From Streptomyces rapamycinicus NRRL 5491 (GTDB lineage Bacteria; Actinomycetota; Actinomycetes; Streptomycetales; Streptomycetaceae), in contig NZ_CP085193.1 of NCBI RefSeq assembly GCF_024298965.1, positions 7,192,001 to 7,256,000 on the forward strand: a stretch of 64,000 bases of DNA, written 5' to 3'. The position numbers and the translations under genes were made by a program. A model generated the notes under the pieces. The model did not search any database. It was not told the DNA's origin and was given only the letters and a program-made list of their open reading frames with translations. Positions 45,225-52,982 of the stretch are shown here, piece after piece. How positions within the stretch are numbered: position 1 is the stretch's first letter; every line of letters starts with the position of its first letter.

Positions 45225-45812
45225 ATGACCGAGGTGTCCTCGCTCACAGGACGGCTGCTTGTCGCGACACCGGCGCTTGCTGACCCGAATTTCGACCGTG
45301 CGGTGGTGCTCCTCCTCGACCATGACGAGGAGGGCTCGCTCGGCGTGGTCCTGAATCGCCCGACCCCGGTGGGGGTGAGCGACATCCTGGAGTCGTGGGC
45401 CTCGCTGGCCGGGGAGCCGGGGGTGGTCTTCCAGGGCGGCCCGGTCTCGCTGGACTCGGCGCTGGGCGTGGCCGTCGTGCCGGGCGAGTCGGGCCGGTCC
45501 TCGGCGCGCACCGAGGACGGGCCACTCGGTTGGCGCAGAGTGCACGGCGCCATCGGCCTGGTGGACCTGGAGGCGCCGCCGGAGTTGCTGGCGGCGGCCG
45601 TGGGCTCGTTGCGCATCTTCGCCGGTTACGCGGGCTGGGGGCCGGGTCAGCTGGAGGACGAGCTCGCCGAGGGCGCGTGGTACGTGGTGGAGTCCGAGCC
45701 GGGCGATGTGTCCTCGCCCGCCCCCGAGCGGCTGTGGCGGTCGGTGCTGCGCCGCCAGCGCAGTGAGCTGGCCATGGTCGCCACGTATCCGGACGACCCT
45801 TCTCTCAACTAG
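45225..45812 (+). CDS. YqgE/AlgH (UPF0301) family protein
   Basis: 195 residues from the ATG at 45225: LTGRLLVATPALADPNFDRAVVLLLDHDEEGSLGVVLNRPT, VFQGGPVSLDSALGV, FAGYAGWGPGQLEDELAEGAWYVV. All family motifs are present. Its biochemical role is unsettled. Confidence 0.93.
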   Translation: MTEVSSLTGRLLVATPALADPNFDRAVVLLLDHDEEGSLGVVLNRPTPVGVSDILESWASLAGEPGVVFQGGPVSLDSALGVAVVPGESGRSSARTEDGPLGWRRVHGAIGLVDLEAPPELLAAAVGSLRIFAGYAGWGPGQLEDELAEGAWYVVESEPGDVSSPAPERLWRSVLRRQRSELAMVATYPDDPSLN

Positions 45813-45833
45813 GCATGAGTACCCTAGGGCTGT

Positions 45834-46127
45834 ATGAGCACTCTTGAGCCCGAGCGCGGGGCAGGCACGGGGACCCTCGTTGAGCCGACACCACAGGTGT
45901 CGCACGGTGACGGCGACCACGAGCGCTATGCCCACTATGTACAGAAAGACAAGATCATGGAGAGCGCCCTCTCCGGATCTCCGGTCGTCGCACTCTGCGG
46001 CAAGGTCTGGGTCCCGGGTCGTGACCCGAAGAAGTACCCGGTCTGCCCGATGTGCAAGGAGATCTTCGAGGGTATGGGCGCCGGTGGCGACAAGGACAAG
46101 GGCAAGGACGGCGACGGCAAGAAGTAG
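45834..46127 (+). CDS. DUF3039 protein
   Basis: 97 residues. Core HERYAHYVQKDKIMESALSGSPVVALCGKVWVPGRDPKKYPVCPMCKEIF, with C..CPMC as probable zinc ligands and a charged GDKDKGKDGDGKK tail. Conserved in actinobacteria; function unknown. Confidence 0.9.
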   Translation: MSTLEPERGAGTGTLVEPTPQVSHGDGDHERYAHYVQKDKIMESALSGSPVVALCGKVWVPGRDPKKYPVCPMCKEIFEGMGAGGDKDKGKDGDGKK

Positions 46128-46173
46128 CCGGTCCGTCGGCCCTGGGCGCTGACGAGAAGCCTCGCGCGAACAG

Positions 46174-46226
46174 ACGGCACGCCCGGCCCGCGATCCCGAG
46201 ACGGGGTCGCGGGCCGGGCGTGCCGT
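46174..46226 (+). terminator. Strong terminator after DUF3039 gene
   Basis: A perfect 20-bp stem (46174-46193 with 46207-46226) extended by four more pairs including one G-T, with a 5-nt loop. Confidence 0.92.
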
Positions 46227-46274
46227 GCCTCGTGCGCCCTGCCGCGCGCCGGACGGCCCCAGTAGGGTCGGCCC

Positions 46275-46685
46275 ATGAGCGGGCGTACGGAGAACGGGGC
46301 GGCGCGGGCCGCCTATCTGGTGTTCGGGGCGCGTGAGGTCGACGAGCCCGAAGCGGAAGGCGCCAGCGCCTACTGCCAGTTCGAGAAGGACTGGGACGCC
46401 CAGCTGGAGCGGTGCGGGCGGCTGGCCGCCGAGCGGGGCTACCGGCTCTCCGGCGGCTGCGTGATGTCGGTCGCCCAGCCGACCCTTCCCAGACTCCTGG
46501 AGTGGGCGGAGGACCCGGGCGCCGAGGTGGTGCTGGTGGCCAGCGACCGTGTCCTTGAGCGGTTCCGGAAGACCTGGCCGGACTGGGACCGGGTGGTCGA
46601 GCGCCTGGCGGAAGCGGGTGCGCGGGTGGAGGCCGTGCCGTATGTTGAACCCGCCTATCCGGGCGAGGAGTTGCCGCGTCGCTAG
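46275..46685 (+). CDS. Hypothetical protein, 136 aa
   Basis: Starts at the ATG at 46275. Sequence such as DWDAQLERCGRLAAERGY, GAEVVLVASDRVLERFRKTWPDWDRVVERLAEAGARVEAVP has the rhythm of a resolvase-like Rossmann domain, but the catalytic serine region of recombinases is not evident. It lies just before the ABC operon; no function is claimed. Confidence 0.7.
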   Translation: MSGRTENGAARAAYLVFGAREVDEPEAEGASAYCQFEKDWDAQLERCGRLAAERGYRLSGGCVMSVAQPTLPRLLEWAEDPGAEVVLVASDRVLERFRKTWPDWDRVVERLAEAGARVEAVPYVEPAYPGEELPRR

Positions 46686-46758
46686 GGTCCTGCTGACGCG
46701 AAGTTCCTTTTGTCGCGGAGTGCTTCGGCTCGCTTTATCACGAAGTGGTTCAGACCTC

Positions 46759-46787
46759 TTGTGGGGTCGCTCAAGGTTCCCTAGCCT
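46759..46787 (+). promoter_or_regulatory. Promoter of the ABC-GH20 operon
   Basis: -35 TTGTGG, a 17-bp spacer and -10 TAGCCT (46782-46787). The predicted start is near 46794. Confidence 0.6.
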
Positions 46788-46807
46788 CACGCATATTGTG
46801 CTGAGTG

Positions 46808-46843
46808 AAACATGCGTTGCATTACTTGCAACGCCAAATGTTT
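46808..46843 (+). promoter_or_regulatory. 36-bp interrupted inverted repeat, probable repressor operator
   Basis: Inner arms GCGTTGCA (46814-46821) and TGCAACGC (46827-46834) are perfect with a 5-nt centre; outer arms AAACAT (46808-46813) and ATGTTT (46838-46843) add six more pairs. It sits between the predicted transcription start and the binding-protein start. The TTGCA/TGCAA half-sites resemble LacI-family sugar operators. Confidence 0.72.
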
Positions 46844-46853
46844 AAGGGTCCTT

Positions 46854-48191
46854 ATGAAGTCGTCCCATCTCTCTGTTTCCTCCCGGTTGTCCTCCCGCGT
46901 CACCGTGCCCGTGGTGGCACTCGCCCTGGCGGGGCTGGCCATGACCGGATGCGCCCCCTCCACCTCCGACAACAGCTCCAAGGAGGACGAGAAGAGCGGC
47001 AAACTGCGGGTCTGGCTCTTCCAGGAGGTCAACAACGCGCCCAAGAAGAAGGTGATCGACGCGGCGGTCGCCGGCTTCGAGAAGGAGCACGACGGCACCG
47101 ACGTCGAGGTGACCTACATTCCCATCGACACCCGGGCGCAGAAGATCAAGGCGGCTTTCAACGACCCCAAGAGCGCTCCCGACGTCATCGAGTTCGGCAA
47201 CACCGACACCGCCGGCTATGTCAAGGACGGCGGGCTGCTGGACATCAGCAAGGAGTTCGGCGCCTGGACCGACTCGACCAATATCGACCCCACCGCGAAG
47301 TACTCGCTGACCATCGGCGGCAAGGTCTACGGCGCCCCGCTCTTCGTCGGCGTACGGGCGCTGTACTACCGGACGGACGTCTTCAAGGAGCTCGACCTGG
47401 AGCCGCCGGCCACCCAGGACGAGTTGATTGCGACCGCGAAGAAGATCCACTCGGAGCGGCCGGATCTGTACGGTCTCGCGGTCGGCGGCGCCTACACCTA
47501 CGGCGCGATGCCCTTCATCTGGGCCAACGGCGGCGACCTCGCCGATGAGAAGGGCAAGTTCGGCTCCAACGAGTACGAGGCGGCCATCGACAGCGCCGAC
47601 GCCCAGAAGGGCGTGAAGGCGTACACCTCGTTCTTCGGCAACGACAACTGCCCGGCCGCCAAGTGCGCCCAGTGGGGCGGCAACGACACCGTCGAGGCGT
47701 TCGCCTCGGGCAAGGCGGCCATGGCGATCGGCGGCGACTTCAACCGCCAGGCCATCGAGGCGGGCAAGGTCAAGGGCAAGTTCAAGGTCGTGCCGCTGCC
47801 GGGCGTGAAGAAGGGCGACATCGCACCGGCCTTCGCGGGCGGCAACAACCTCGGGGTGCTCAAGAGCACCTCGCACCGCACGATCGCCGTGGACCTGCTC
47901 AAGACGCTCGCCGGGAAGCAGACCCAGCGCGAGCTCTACGACGCCATGGGCTTCCTGCCCACCTTCACCGATGTGCGCGGCGACGTCTCCCACAAGGACG
48001 CCTTCGTCAAGCCCTTCGTGAAGACCCTCAACGACAGCGCCAAGTTCGTGCCCACCTCGCCCGGCTGGGCGGCCATCGACGCGCAGCTCGTCCTGCCCAC
48101 CATGTTCCAGGAGATCGTCAGCGGCCGTAAGAGCGTGCCGGCCGCCACCCAGGACGCCGCGAAGAAGATGGACGAGGCATTCGAGCAGTGA
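46854..48191 (+). CDS. Sugar ABC transporter solute-binding lipoprotein
   Basis: 445 residues from the ATG at 46854 (an upstream ATG at 46812 lies in the operator). The lipobox is AMTGC with Cys33. The mature protein has LRVWLFQEVNNAPKKKVIDAAV, APDVIEFGNTDTAGYV and YGAPLFVGVRALYYRTDVF. Two cysteines (NDNCPAAKC) may form a disulfide. With a GH20 hexosaminidase at the operon end, the ligand is probably an N-acetylglucosamine oligosaccharide (inference). Confidence 0.92.
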   Translation: MKSSHLSVSSRLSSRVTVPVVALALAGLAMTGCAPSTSDNSSKEDEKSGKLRVWLFQEVNNAPKKKVIDAAVAGFEKEHDGTDVEVTYIPIDTRAQKIKAAFNDPKSAPDVIEFGNTDTAGYVKDGGLLDISKEFGAWTDSTNIDPTAKYSLTIGGKVYGAPLFVGVRALYYRTDVFKELDLEPPATQDELIATAKKIHSERPDLYGLAVGGAYTYGAMPFIWANGGDLADEKGKFGSNEYEAAIDSADAQKGVKAYTSFFGNDNCPAAKCAQWGGNDTVEAFASGKAAMAIGGDFNRQAIEAGKVKGKFKVVPLPGVKKGDIAPAFAGGNNLGVLKSTSHRTIAVDLLKTLAGKQTQRELYDAMGFLPTFTDVRGDVSHKDAFVKPFVKTLNDSAKFVPTSPGWAAIDAQLVLPTMFQEIVSGRKSVPAATQDAAKKMDEAFEQ

Positions 48192-49186
48192 GCGCCGGCA
48201 CCGCACAGCACGCCCGGCGAGCCCCCGCCAAGGGCCGCCGGTCCCGGCCGGGATCCACCGTCCCGGCCGGGCGCCGATCCGGGAAGGGCGCCCGGCGCGG
48301 CACCTGGACCCCCTGGCTCTATCTCGCCCCGGCGCTCGTCGTCCTGGGCGGGCTGCTCGTCTACCCCATCTACCAGCTCGGTCTGATCTCCTTCCTGGAG
48401 TACACCCAGGCGCAGGTCAGCGGCGGTGAAGCGACCACCTTCCAGGGGTTCGCCAACTACGCCGAGCTGTTCGGCGACAGCGAGTTCTGGAACGTCGCCG
48501 TCGCCACCCTGCTCTTCGCCGCCGTCTGCGTGGTGTCCACCCTCGCGGTCGGCTGTGCGCTGGCGGTCCTGCTGACGCGCGTACGGGCGATTCCGCGGCT
48601 GGCGCTGATGCTGGCCGCGCTCGGCGCGTGGGCCACCCCGGCGATCACCGGCTCGACGGTCTGGGTCTTCCTCTTCGACCCCGACTTCGGGCCGGTGAAC
48701 AAGGTCCTGGTGTGGCTCGGCCTCTCCGGCTTCGAGGACTACTCCTGGACCTACGACCGCTACAGCGCCTTCGCCCTGGTGCTGTTCGAGGTCGTGTGGT
48801 GCTCGTTCCCGTTCGTGATGGTCACCGTCTACGCGGGCATCCGGGCCATCCCCACCGAGGTGCTGGAGGCCGCGGCCCTGGACGGCGCCTCCACCTGGCG
48901 GATCTGGCGCACGATCATGGCGCCGATGCTGCGGCCCATCCTCGTCGTGGTGACCATCCAGTCCATCATCTGGGACTTCAAGGTCTTCACACAGATCTAC
49001 GTCATGACGAACGGCGGCGGGATCGCCGGCCAGAACATGGTGCTCAACGTGTACGCGTACCAGAAGGCGTTCGCGTCCTCGCAGTACAGCCTGGGCTCGG
49101 CGATCGGCGTGGTGATGCTGCTGATCCTGCTGGCCGTCACGCTGGTCTATCTGCGGCTGCTGCGACGCCAGGGAGAAGAACTGTGA
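48188..49186 (+). CDS. Sugar ABC transporter permease, MalF type
   Basis: 332 residues. GTG start overlaps the binding-protein stop (GTGA). A ~38-residue Arg-rich cytoplasmic leader precedes six membrane helices; the coupling motif is EAAALDGASTWRIWRTIMAPMLRP. No ATPase gene is present, so a shared ATPase such as MsiK is likely. Confidence 0.93.
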   Translation: MSAGTAQHARRAPAKGRRSRPGSTVPAGRRSGKGARRGTWTPWLYLAPALVVLGGLLVYPIYQLGLISFLEYTQAQVSGGEATTFQGFANYAELFGDSEFWNVAVATLLFAAVCVVSTLAVGCALAVLLTRVRAIPRLALMLAALGAWATPAITGSTVWVFLFDPDFGPVNKVLVWLGLSGFEDYSWTYDRYSAFALVLFEVVWCSFPFVMVTVYAGIRAIPTEVLEAAALDGASTWRIWRTIMAPMLRPILVVVTIQSIIWDFKVFTQIYVMTNGGGIAGQNMVLNVYAYQKAFASSQYSLGSAIGVVMLLILLAVTLVYLRLLRRQGEEL

Positions 49187-50052
49187 GCCACTCGCGCGTC
49201 TCGCTGCGCATCCGCCGTCCCTGGCGCTTCGCGGCCGAGGTCACCGCCCTGATCGTGGCGGCCGTCGTCGCCTTCCCGCTGTACTGGATGGTGCTCTCGG
49301 CCTTCAAGCCGGAGGGGGAGATCCAGTCCACCGAGCCCCGGCCGTGGACGGGGTCCCCGTCGCTGGACTCCTTCCGGCGCGTCTTCGAGCAGCAGGACTT
49401 CGGGCGCTACTTCCTCAACAGCCTGTTCGTGGCCGGGGTGGTGGTGGTCGCCTCGGCGCTGATCGCCTTCCTGGCGGCCACGGCGGTCGCCCGCTTCAAG
49501 TTCCGCTTCCGCACCACGCTGCTGATCATGTTCCTGGTCGCCCAGATGGTGCCGATCGAGGCGCTGACCATCCCCATGTTCTTCCTGATGCGCGATCTGG
49601 GGGAGACGGTGCCCGGGGTGGGGCTCAACACCCTGGGGTCGCTGATCCTGCCGCATATCGCCTTCTCGCTGCCGTTCGCCATCTGGATGCTGCGCGGCTT
49701 CGTCAAGGCGGTGCCCGAGGCGCTGGAGGAGGCGGCCTATCTGGACGGGGCCAGCCGCTCCCGCTTCCTGTGGCAGATCCTCTTCCCCCTCGTCTTCCCC
49801 GGACTCGTGGCGACGAGCGTCTTCTCCTTCATCTCCGCCTGGAACGACTTCCTCTTCGCCAAGTCCTTCATCATCAGCGCGACCGAGAACTCCACCCTTC
49901 CGATGGCGCTGCTGGTCTTCTTCAAGGACGAGGGGAACGACTGGGGAGGGATCATGGCGGCGTCCACCGTCATGACCATCCCCGTGCTGATCTTCTTCGT
50001 GCTCGTCCAGCGCCGGCTGGTCTCCGGCCTCGGCGGCGCGGTGAAGGACTGA
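49183..50052 (+). CDS. Sugar ABC transporter permease, MalG type
   Basis: 289 residues. GTG start overlaps the previous stop by 4 bp. Six membrane helices and coupling motif EEAAYLDGASRSRFLWQILFPLVFPG. Pairs with the upstream permease. Confidence 0.93.
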   Translation: MSHSRVSLRIRRPWRFAAEVTALIVAAVVAFPLYWMVLSAFKPEGEIQSTEPRPWTGSPSLDSFRRVFEQQDFGRYFLNSLFVAGVVVVASALIAFLAATAVARFKFRFRTTLLIMFLVAQMVPIEALTIPMFFLMRDLGETVPGVGLNTLGSLILPHIAFSLPFAIWMLRGFVKAVPEALEEAAYLDGASRSRFLWQILFPLVFPGLVATSVFSFISAWNDFLFAKSFIISATENSTLPMALLVFFKDEGNDWGGIMAASTVMTIPVLIFFVLVQRRLVSGLGGAVKD

Positions 50053-50140
50053 CGAGTACAGCGGTGAAGGACCGACGGGTACTGAGGACCGACGAGTACC
50101 GAGGCCCGACGAGCACTGACCAGAGCTGACGAGGGGCCGA
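50041..50140 (+). repeat. Degenerate tandem repeat between permease and GH20 genes
   Basis: The last codons and stop of the permease (gtgaaggactgacgagtac) are repeated almost exactly 23 bp later, followed by shorter units gaccgacgagtac, cccgacgagcac and gctgacgaggg. Four to five decaying copies fill the intergenic gap. Confidence 0.75.
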
Positions 50141-50151
50141 CAGGGGAGCAG

Positions 50152-51807
50152 ATGACTCACGACGCCGCGGGGCTGATCCCCGCGCCCCGCCATGACCAGA
50201 GCCGTCCCGGCCGCGCGGGCGCGCGGATCCACCCGCGGCGCACCGCCCTGGCCGCCGGGCCCGGCACCGAGGGGGTGGCGCGGCTGCTGCGCACCACCCT
50301 CGGCCAGGCGCTCGGCCTGTCCCTGCCGGACGGCGCGCCCGGCGGCGACGACACCATCAGCCTGCGGATCGACTCCGCGCTGGAACCCGAGGGCTACCGG
50401 CTCACCGTGGCCGACGGCCGGGTGGAGATCGCGGGCGGCACGGCCGCGGGCGTCCACTGGGGTACGCAGACCCTCCGTCAGCTGCTGGGCCCCGACGCCT
50501 TCCGCCGCGCCCCGCTCAGGGTCGCGGAGGCCGGCTGGGAGCTGGCGGAACGGACGGTCGAGGACGCGCCGCGGTTCGCCTGGCGCGGGCTGATGCTGGA
50601 CGTGGCCCGCCACTTCATGCCCAAGGACGGCGTCCTGGCCTATCTGGACCTGCTCGCCGCCCACAAGCTCAATGTGTTCCACTTCCATCTCACCGACGAC
50701 CAGGGCTGGCGGGTCGAGATCCGCCGCTACCCGAAGCTGACCGAGGTCGGCGCCTGGCGCGAGCGCACCAAGCTGGGCCACCGGGCGTCCCCGCTGTGGG
50801 ACGAGCGGCCGCACGGCGGCCACTACACCCAGGACGACATCCGCGAGATCGTCGCCTACGCCGCCGAGCGGCATATCACCGTCGTGCCCGAGATCGACAT
50901 CCCCGGACACTCGCAGGCCGCCATCGCCGCGTACCCGGAGCTGGGCAACACCGACGTCATCGACACCGCCTCCCTCGGAGTCTGGACCACCTGGGGCATC
51001 AACCCGAACGTACTCGCCCCCACCGACAACACGCTCCGCTTCTACGAACACGTGCTGGAAGAGGTCCTGGAGCTGTTCCCCGGCGACTTCGTCCACATCG
51101 GCGGCGACGAGTGCCCCAAGGACCAGTGGAAGGCGTCCCCGGCCGCCCAGGAGCGCATCCGCGCCCTGGGCCTCGCCGACGAGGACGAGTTGCAGAGCTG
51201 GTTCATCCGCCACTTCGGCCACTGGCTCGCCGAGCGCGGCCGCCGGCTGATCGGCTGGGACGAGATCCTCGAGGGCGGCGCGCCCGGCGCCCCGCTGCCC
51301 GAGGGCGCCGCGGTCTCCTCCTGGCGCGGCTACGCGGGCGGGATCGCCGCCGCGCGGGCCGGCCACGACGTCGTCATGTGCCCCGAGCAGCAGGTGTACT
51401 TCGACCACCGGCAGGCCCCCGGTGAGGACGAACCGGTGCCGATCGGCTATGTCCGCACCCTGGAGGACGTCTACCGTTTCGAACCGGTTCCCCCGGAGCT
51501 CACCGGCGCCGACGCGGACCGGGTGCTGGGCGCCCAGGCCAATGTCTGGACCGAGGTGATGGAGGACCGCCGGCGGGTGGACTACCAGGCATTCCCCCGG
51601 CTCGCCGCCTTCGCCGAGGTCGTCTGGTCGGCGCTGCCGCCCTCTCCCGAACGGGACTTCGAGGCGTTCCAGGGGCGCATGGAGGCACATTACGCGCGCC
51701 TGGACGCGATCGGCGTGAGCTACCGCCCGCCCGCCGGGCCGCTTCCCTGGCAGCGGCGCCCCGGCCTTCTCGGACGCCCGCGCGAGGGGGCGCCCCCGAT
51801 CGTGTGA
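50152..51807 (+). CDS. Beta-N-acetylhexosaminidase, glycoside hydrolase family 20
   Basis: 551 residues with RBS GGGGAG. The N-terminal GH20b domain ends near residue 135. The catalytic barrel begins FAWRGLMLDVARHFMPKDGV and includes FHFHLTDDQGWRVEI, PEIDIPGHSQAAI and the catalytic D319-E320 pair in HIGGDECPKDQW. No signal peptide: it works inside the cell, presumably on oligosaccharides brought in by the upstream ABC transporter. This suggests GlcNAc recovery from chitin or peptidoglycan. Confidence 0.93.
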   Translation: MTHDAAGLIPAPRHDQSRPGRAGARIHPRRTALAAGPGTEGVARLLRTTLGQALGLSLPDGAPGGDDTISLRIDSALEPEGYRLTVADGRVEIAGGTAAGVHWGTQTLRQLLGPDAFRRAPLRVAEAGWELAERTVEDAPRFAWRGLMLDVARHFMPKDGVLAYLDLLAAHKLNVFHFHLTDDQGWRVEIRRYPKLTEVGAWRERTKLGHRASPLWDERPHGGHYTQDDIREIVAYAAERHITVVPEIDIPGHSQAAIAAYPELGNTDVIDTASLGVWTTWGINPNVLAPTDNTLRFYEHVLEEVLELFPGDFVHIGGDECPKDQWKASPAAQERIRALGLADEDELQSWFIRHFGHWLAERGRRLIGWDEILEGGAPGAPLPEGAAVSSWRGYAGGIAAARAGHDVVMCPEQQVYFDHRQAPGEDEPVPIGYVRTLEDVYRFEPVPPELTGADADRVLGAQANVWTEVMEDRRRVDYQAFPRLAAFAEVVWSALPPSPERDFEAFQGRMEAHYARLDAIGVSYRPPAGPLPWQRRPGLLGRPREGAPPIV

Positions 51808-52082
51808 GCCGCCCTCAAGGTGCGCACCGCGCTCGGCCGCCCCTGGGAGCGTAGTCCCACCGGCGCAAGCCCAAATCGCACAAGGGTCCCTGAAACGTGG
51901 CAATCCACTCCCGACGGAGACGTCGTAAGAAACCCGTACCATCCCCCAGGTCAGGGACGGATCCACGGATCACGGACCCCCGCGACGGCGGGCTCGCAAG
52001 ATGTGCCAGAGTTGCCACGTCCGGGCTGTCAGCACGTACCGTACGGCGCAACAGCCGGGACACCGGGGAAGGGGCAGCTGGG

Positions 52083-52982
52083 TTGACCACGCACGCACCG
52101 CAGGCGGCGCACACGGTGACGTTGCCGGGCACGCTCGACGAGGCCGTGGCGGCACTGGCCGCCATGCCCGCCGCCGTGCCCGTGGCGGGCGGTACCGATC
52201 TGATGGCCGCGGTCAACTCCGGCCTGCTGCGGCCCGCCGCGCTCGTCGGCCTCGGCCGGATCAGCGAAATCCGCGGCTGGCGCTATCTGGACGGGCACGC
52301 CCTCCTCGGCGCCGGACTCACCCACGCCCGGATGGGCCGCCCGGACTTCGCCGCGCTGATCCCGGCGCTGGCCGCGGCCGCGCGCGCCGCCGGGCCCCCG
52401 CAGATCCGCAACGCCGGCACCCTGGGTGGCAACATCGTCACCGCCGCCCCCACCGGCGACGCGCTGCCGGTGCTCGCCGCCCTGGAGGCCACGGTGATCA
52501 TCGCCGGGCCCGAGGGGTCCCGCCGCGAGATCCCGGTCAGCCATCTGCTCGCCGGGGTCGATCTGCTGCGCCCCGGTGAACTCGTCGGATTCGTCCGGGT
52601 TCCGCTGCTGCACGCCCCGCAAACCTTCCTGAAGGCCACCGGGCGCACCGGGCCCGGCCGGTCCACCGCCTCCGTCGCCCTCGTCCTGGACCCCGCGCGG
52701 CGCGGGGTGCGCTGTGCCGTCGGCGCGGTCGCGCCGATGCCGCTGCGCCCCCTGGAGGCCGAGCGCTGGGTCGCCTCGCTCATCGACTGGGACGGCGACC
52801 GCGGCCATCTGGACCCGCAGGTCACGACCGCTTTCGGCGAGTACGTCGCCGCCGCGTGCATCCCCGATCCGCTGCCTCCGGAGGACGGAAGCGAGCCGGT
52901 CCCCCTGCCGCCTGCCGCGATCCACCTGAGGCGTACCGTGGCAGCTCTGGCCCGCCGAGCGCTGGGGAGGGCACTCGCGTGA
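52083..52982 (+). CDS. Molybdenum hydroxylase FAD-binding subunit (xanthine dehydrogenase family)
   Basis: 299 residues from a TTG at 52083 (GGGG at ~52071 upstream); the longer frame from 51897 adds a basic stretch without family similarity. FAD-binding motifs: PVAGGTDLMAAVNSG and QIRNAGTLGGNIVTAAPTGD. The gene overlaps the [2Fe-2S] subunit by 4 bp. It passes electrons from the iron-sulfur subunit to the acceptor. The 275 bp upstream hold no clear promoter. Confidence 0.9.
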   Translation: MTTHAPQAAHTVTLPGTLDEAVAALAAMPAAVPVAGGTDLMAAVNSGLLRPAALVGLGRISEIRGWRYLDGHALLGAGLTHARMGRPDFAALIPALAAAARAAGPPQIRNAGTLGGNIVTAAPTGDALPVLAALEATVIIAGPEGSRREIPVSHLLAGVDLLRPGELVGFVRVPLLHAPQTFLKATGRTGPGRSTASVALVLDPARRGVRCAVGAVAPMPLRPLEAERWVASLIDWDGDRGHLDPQVTTAFGEYVAAACIPDPLPPEDGSEPVPLPPAAIHLRRTVAALARRALGRALA

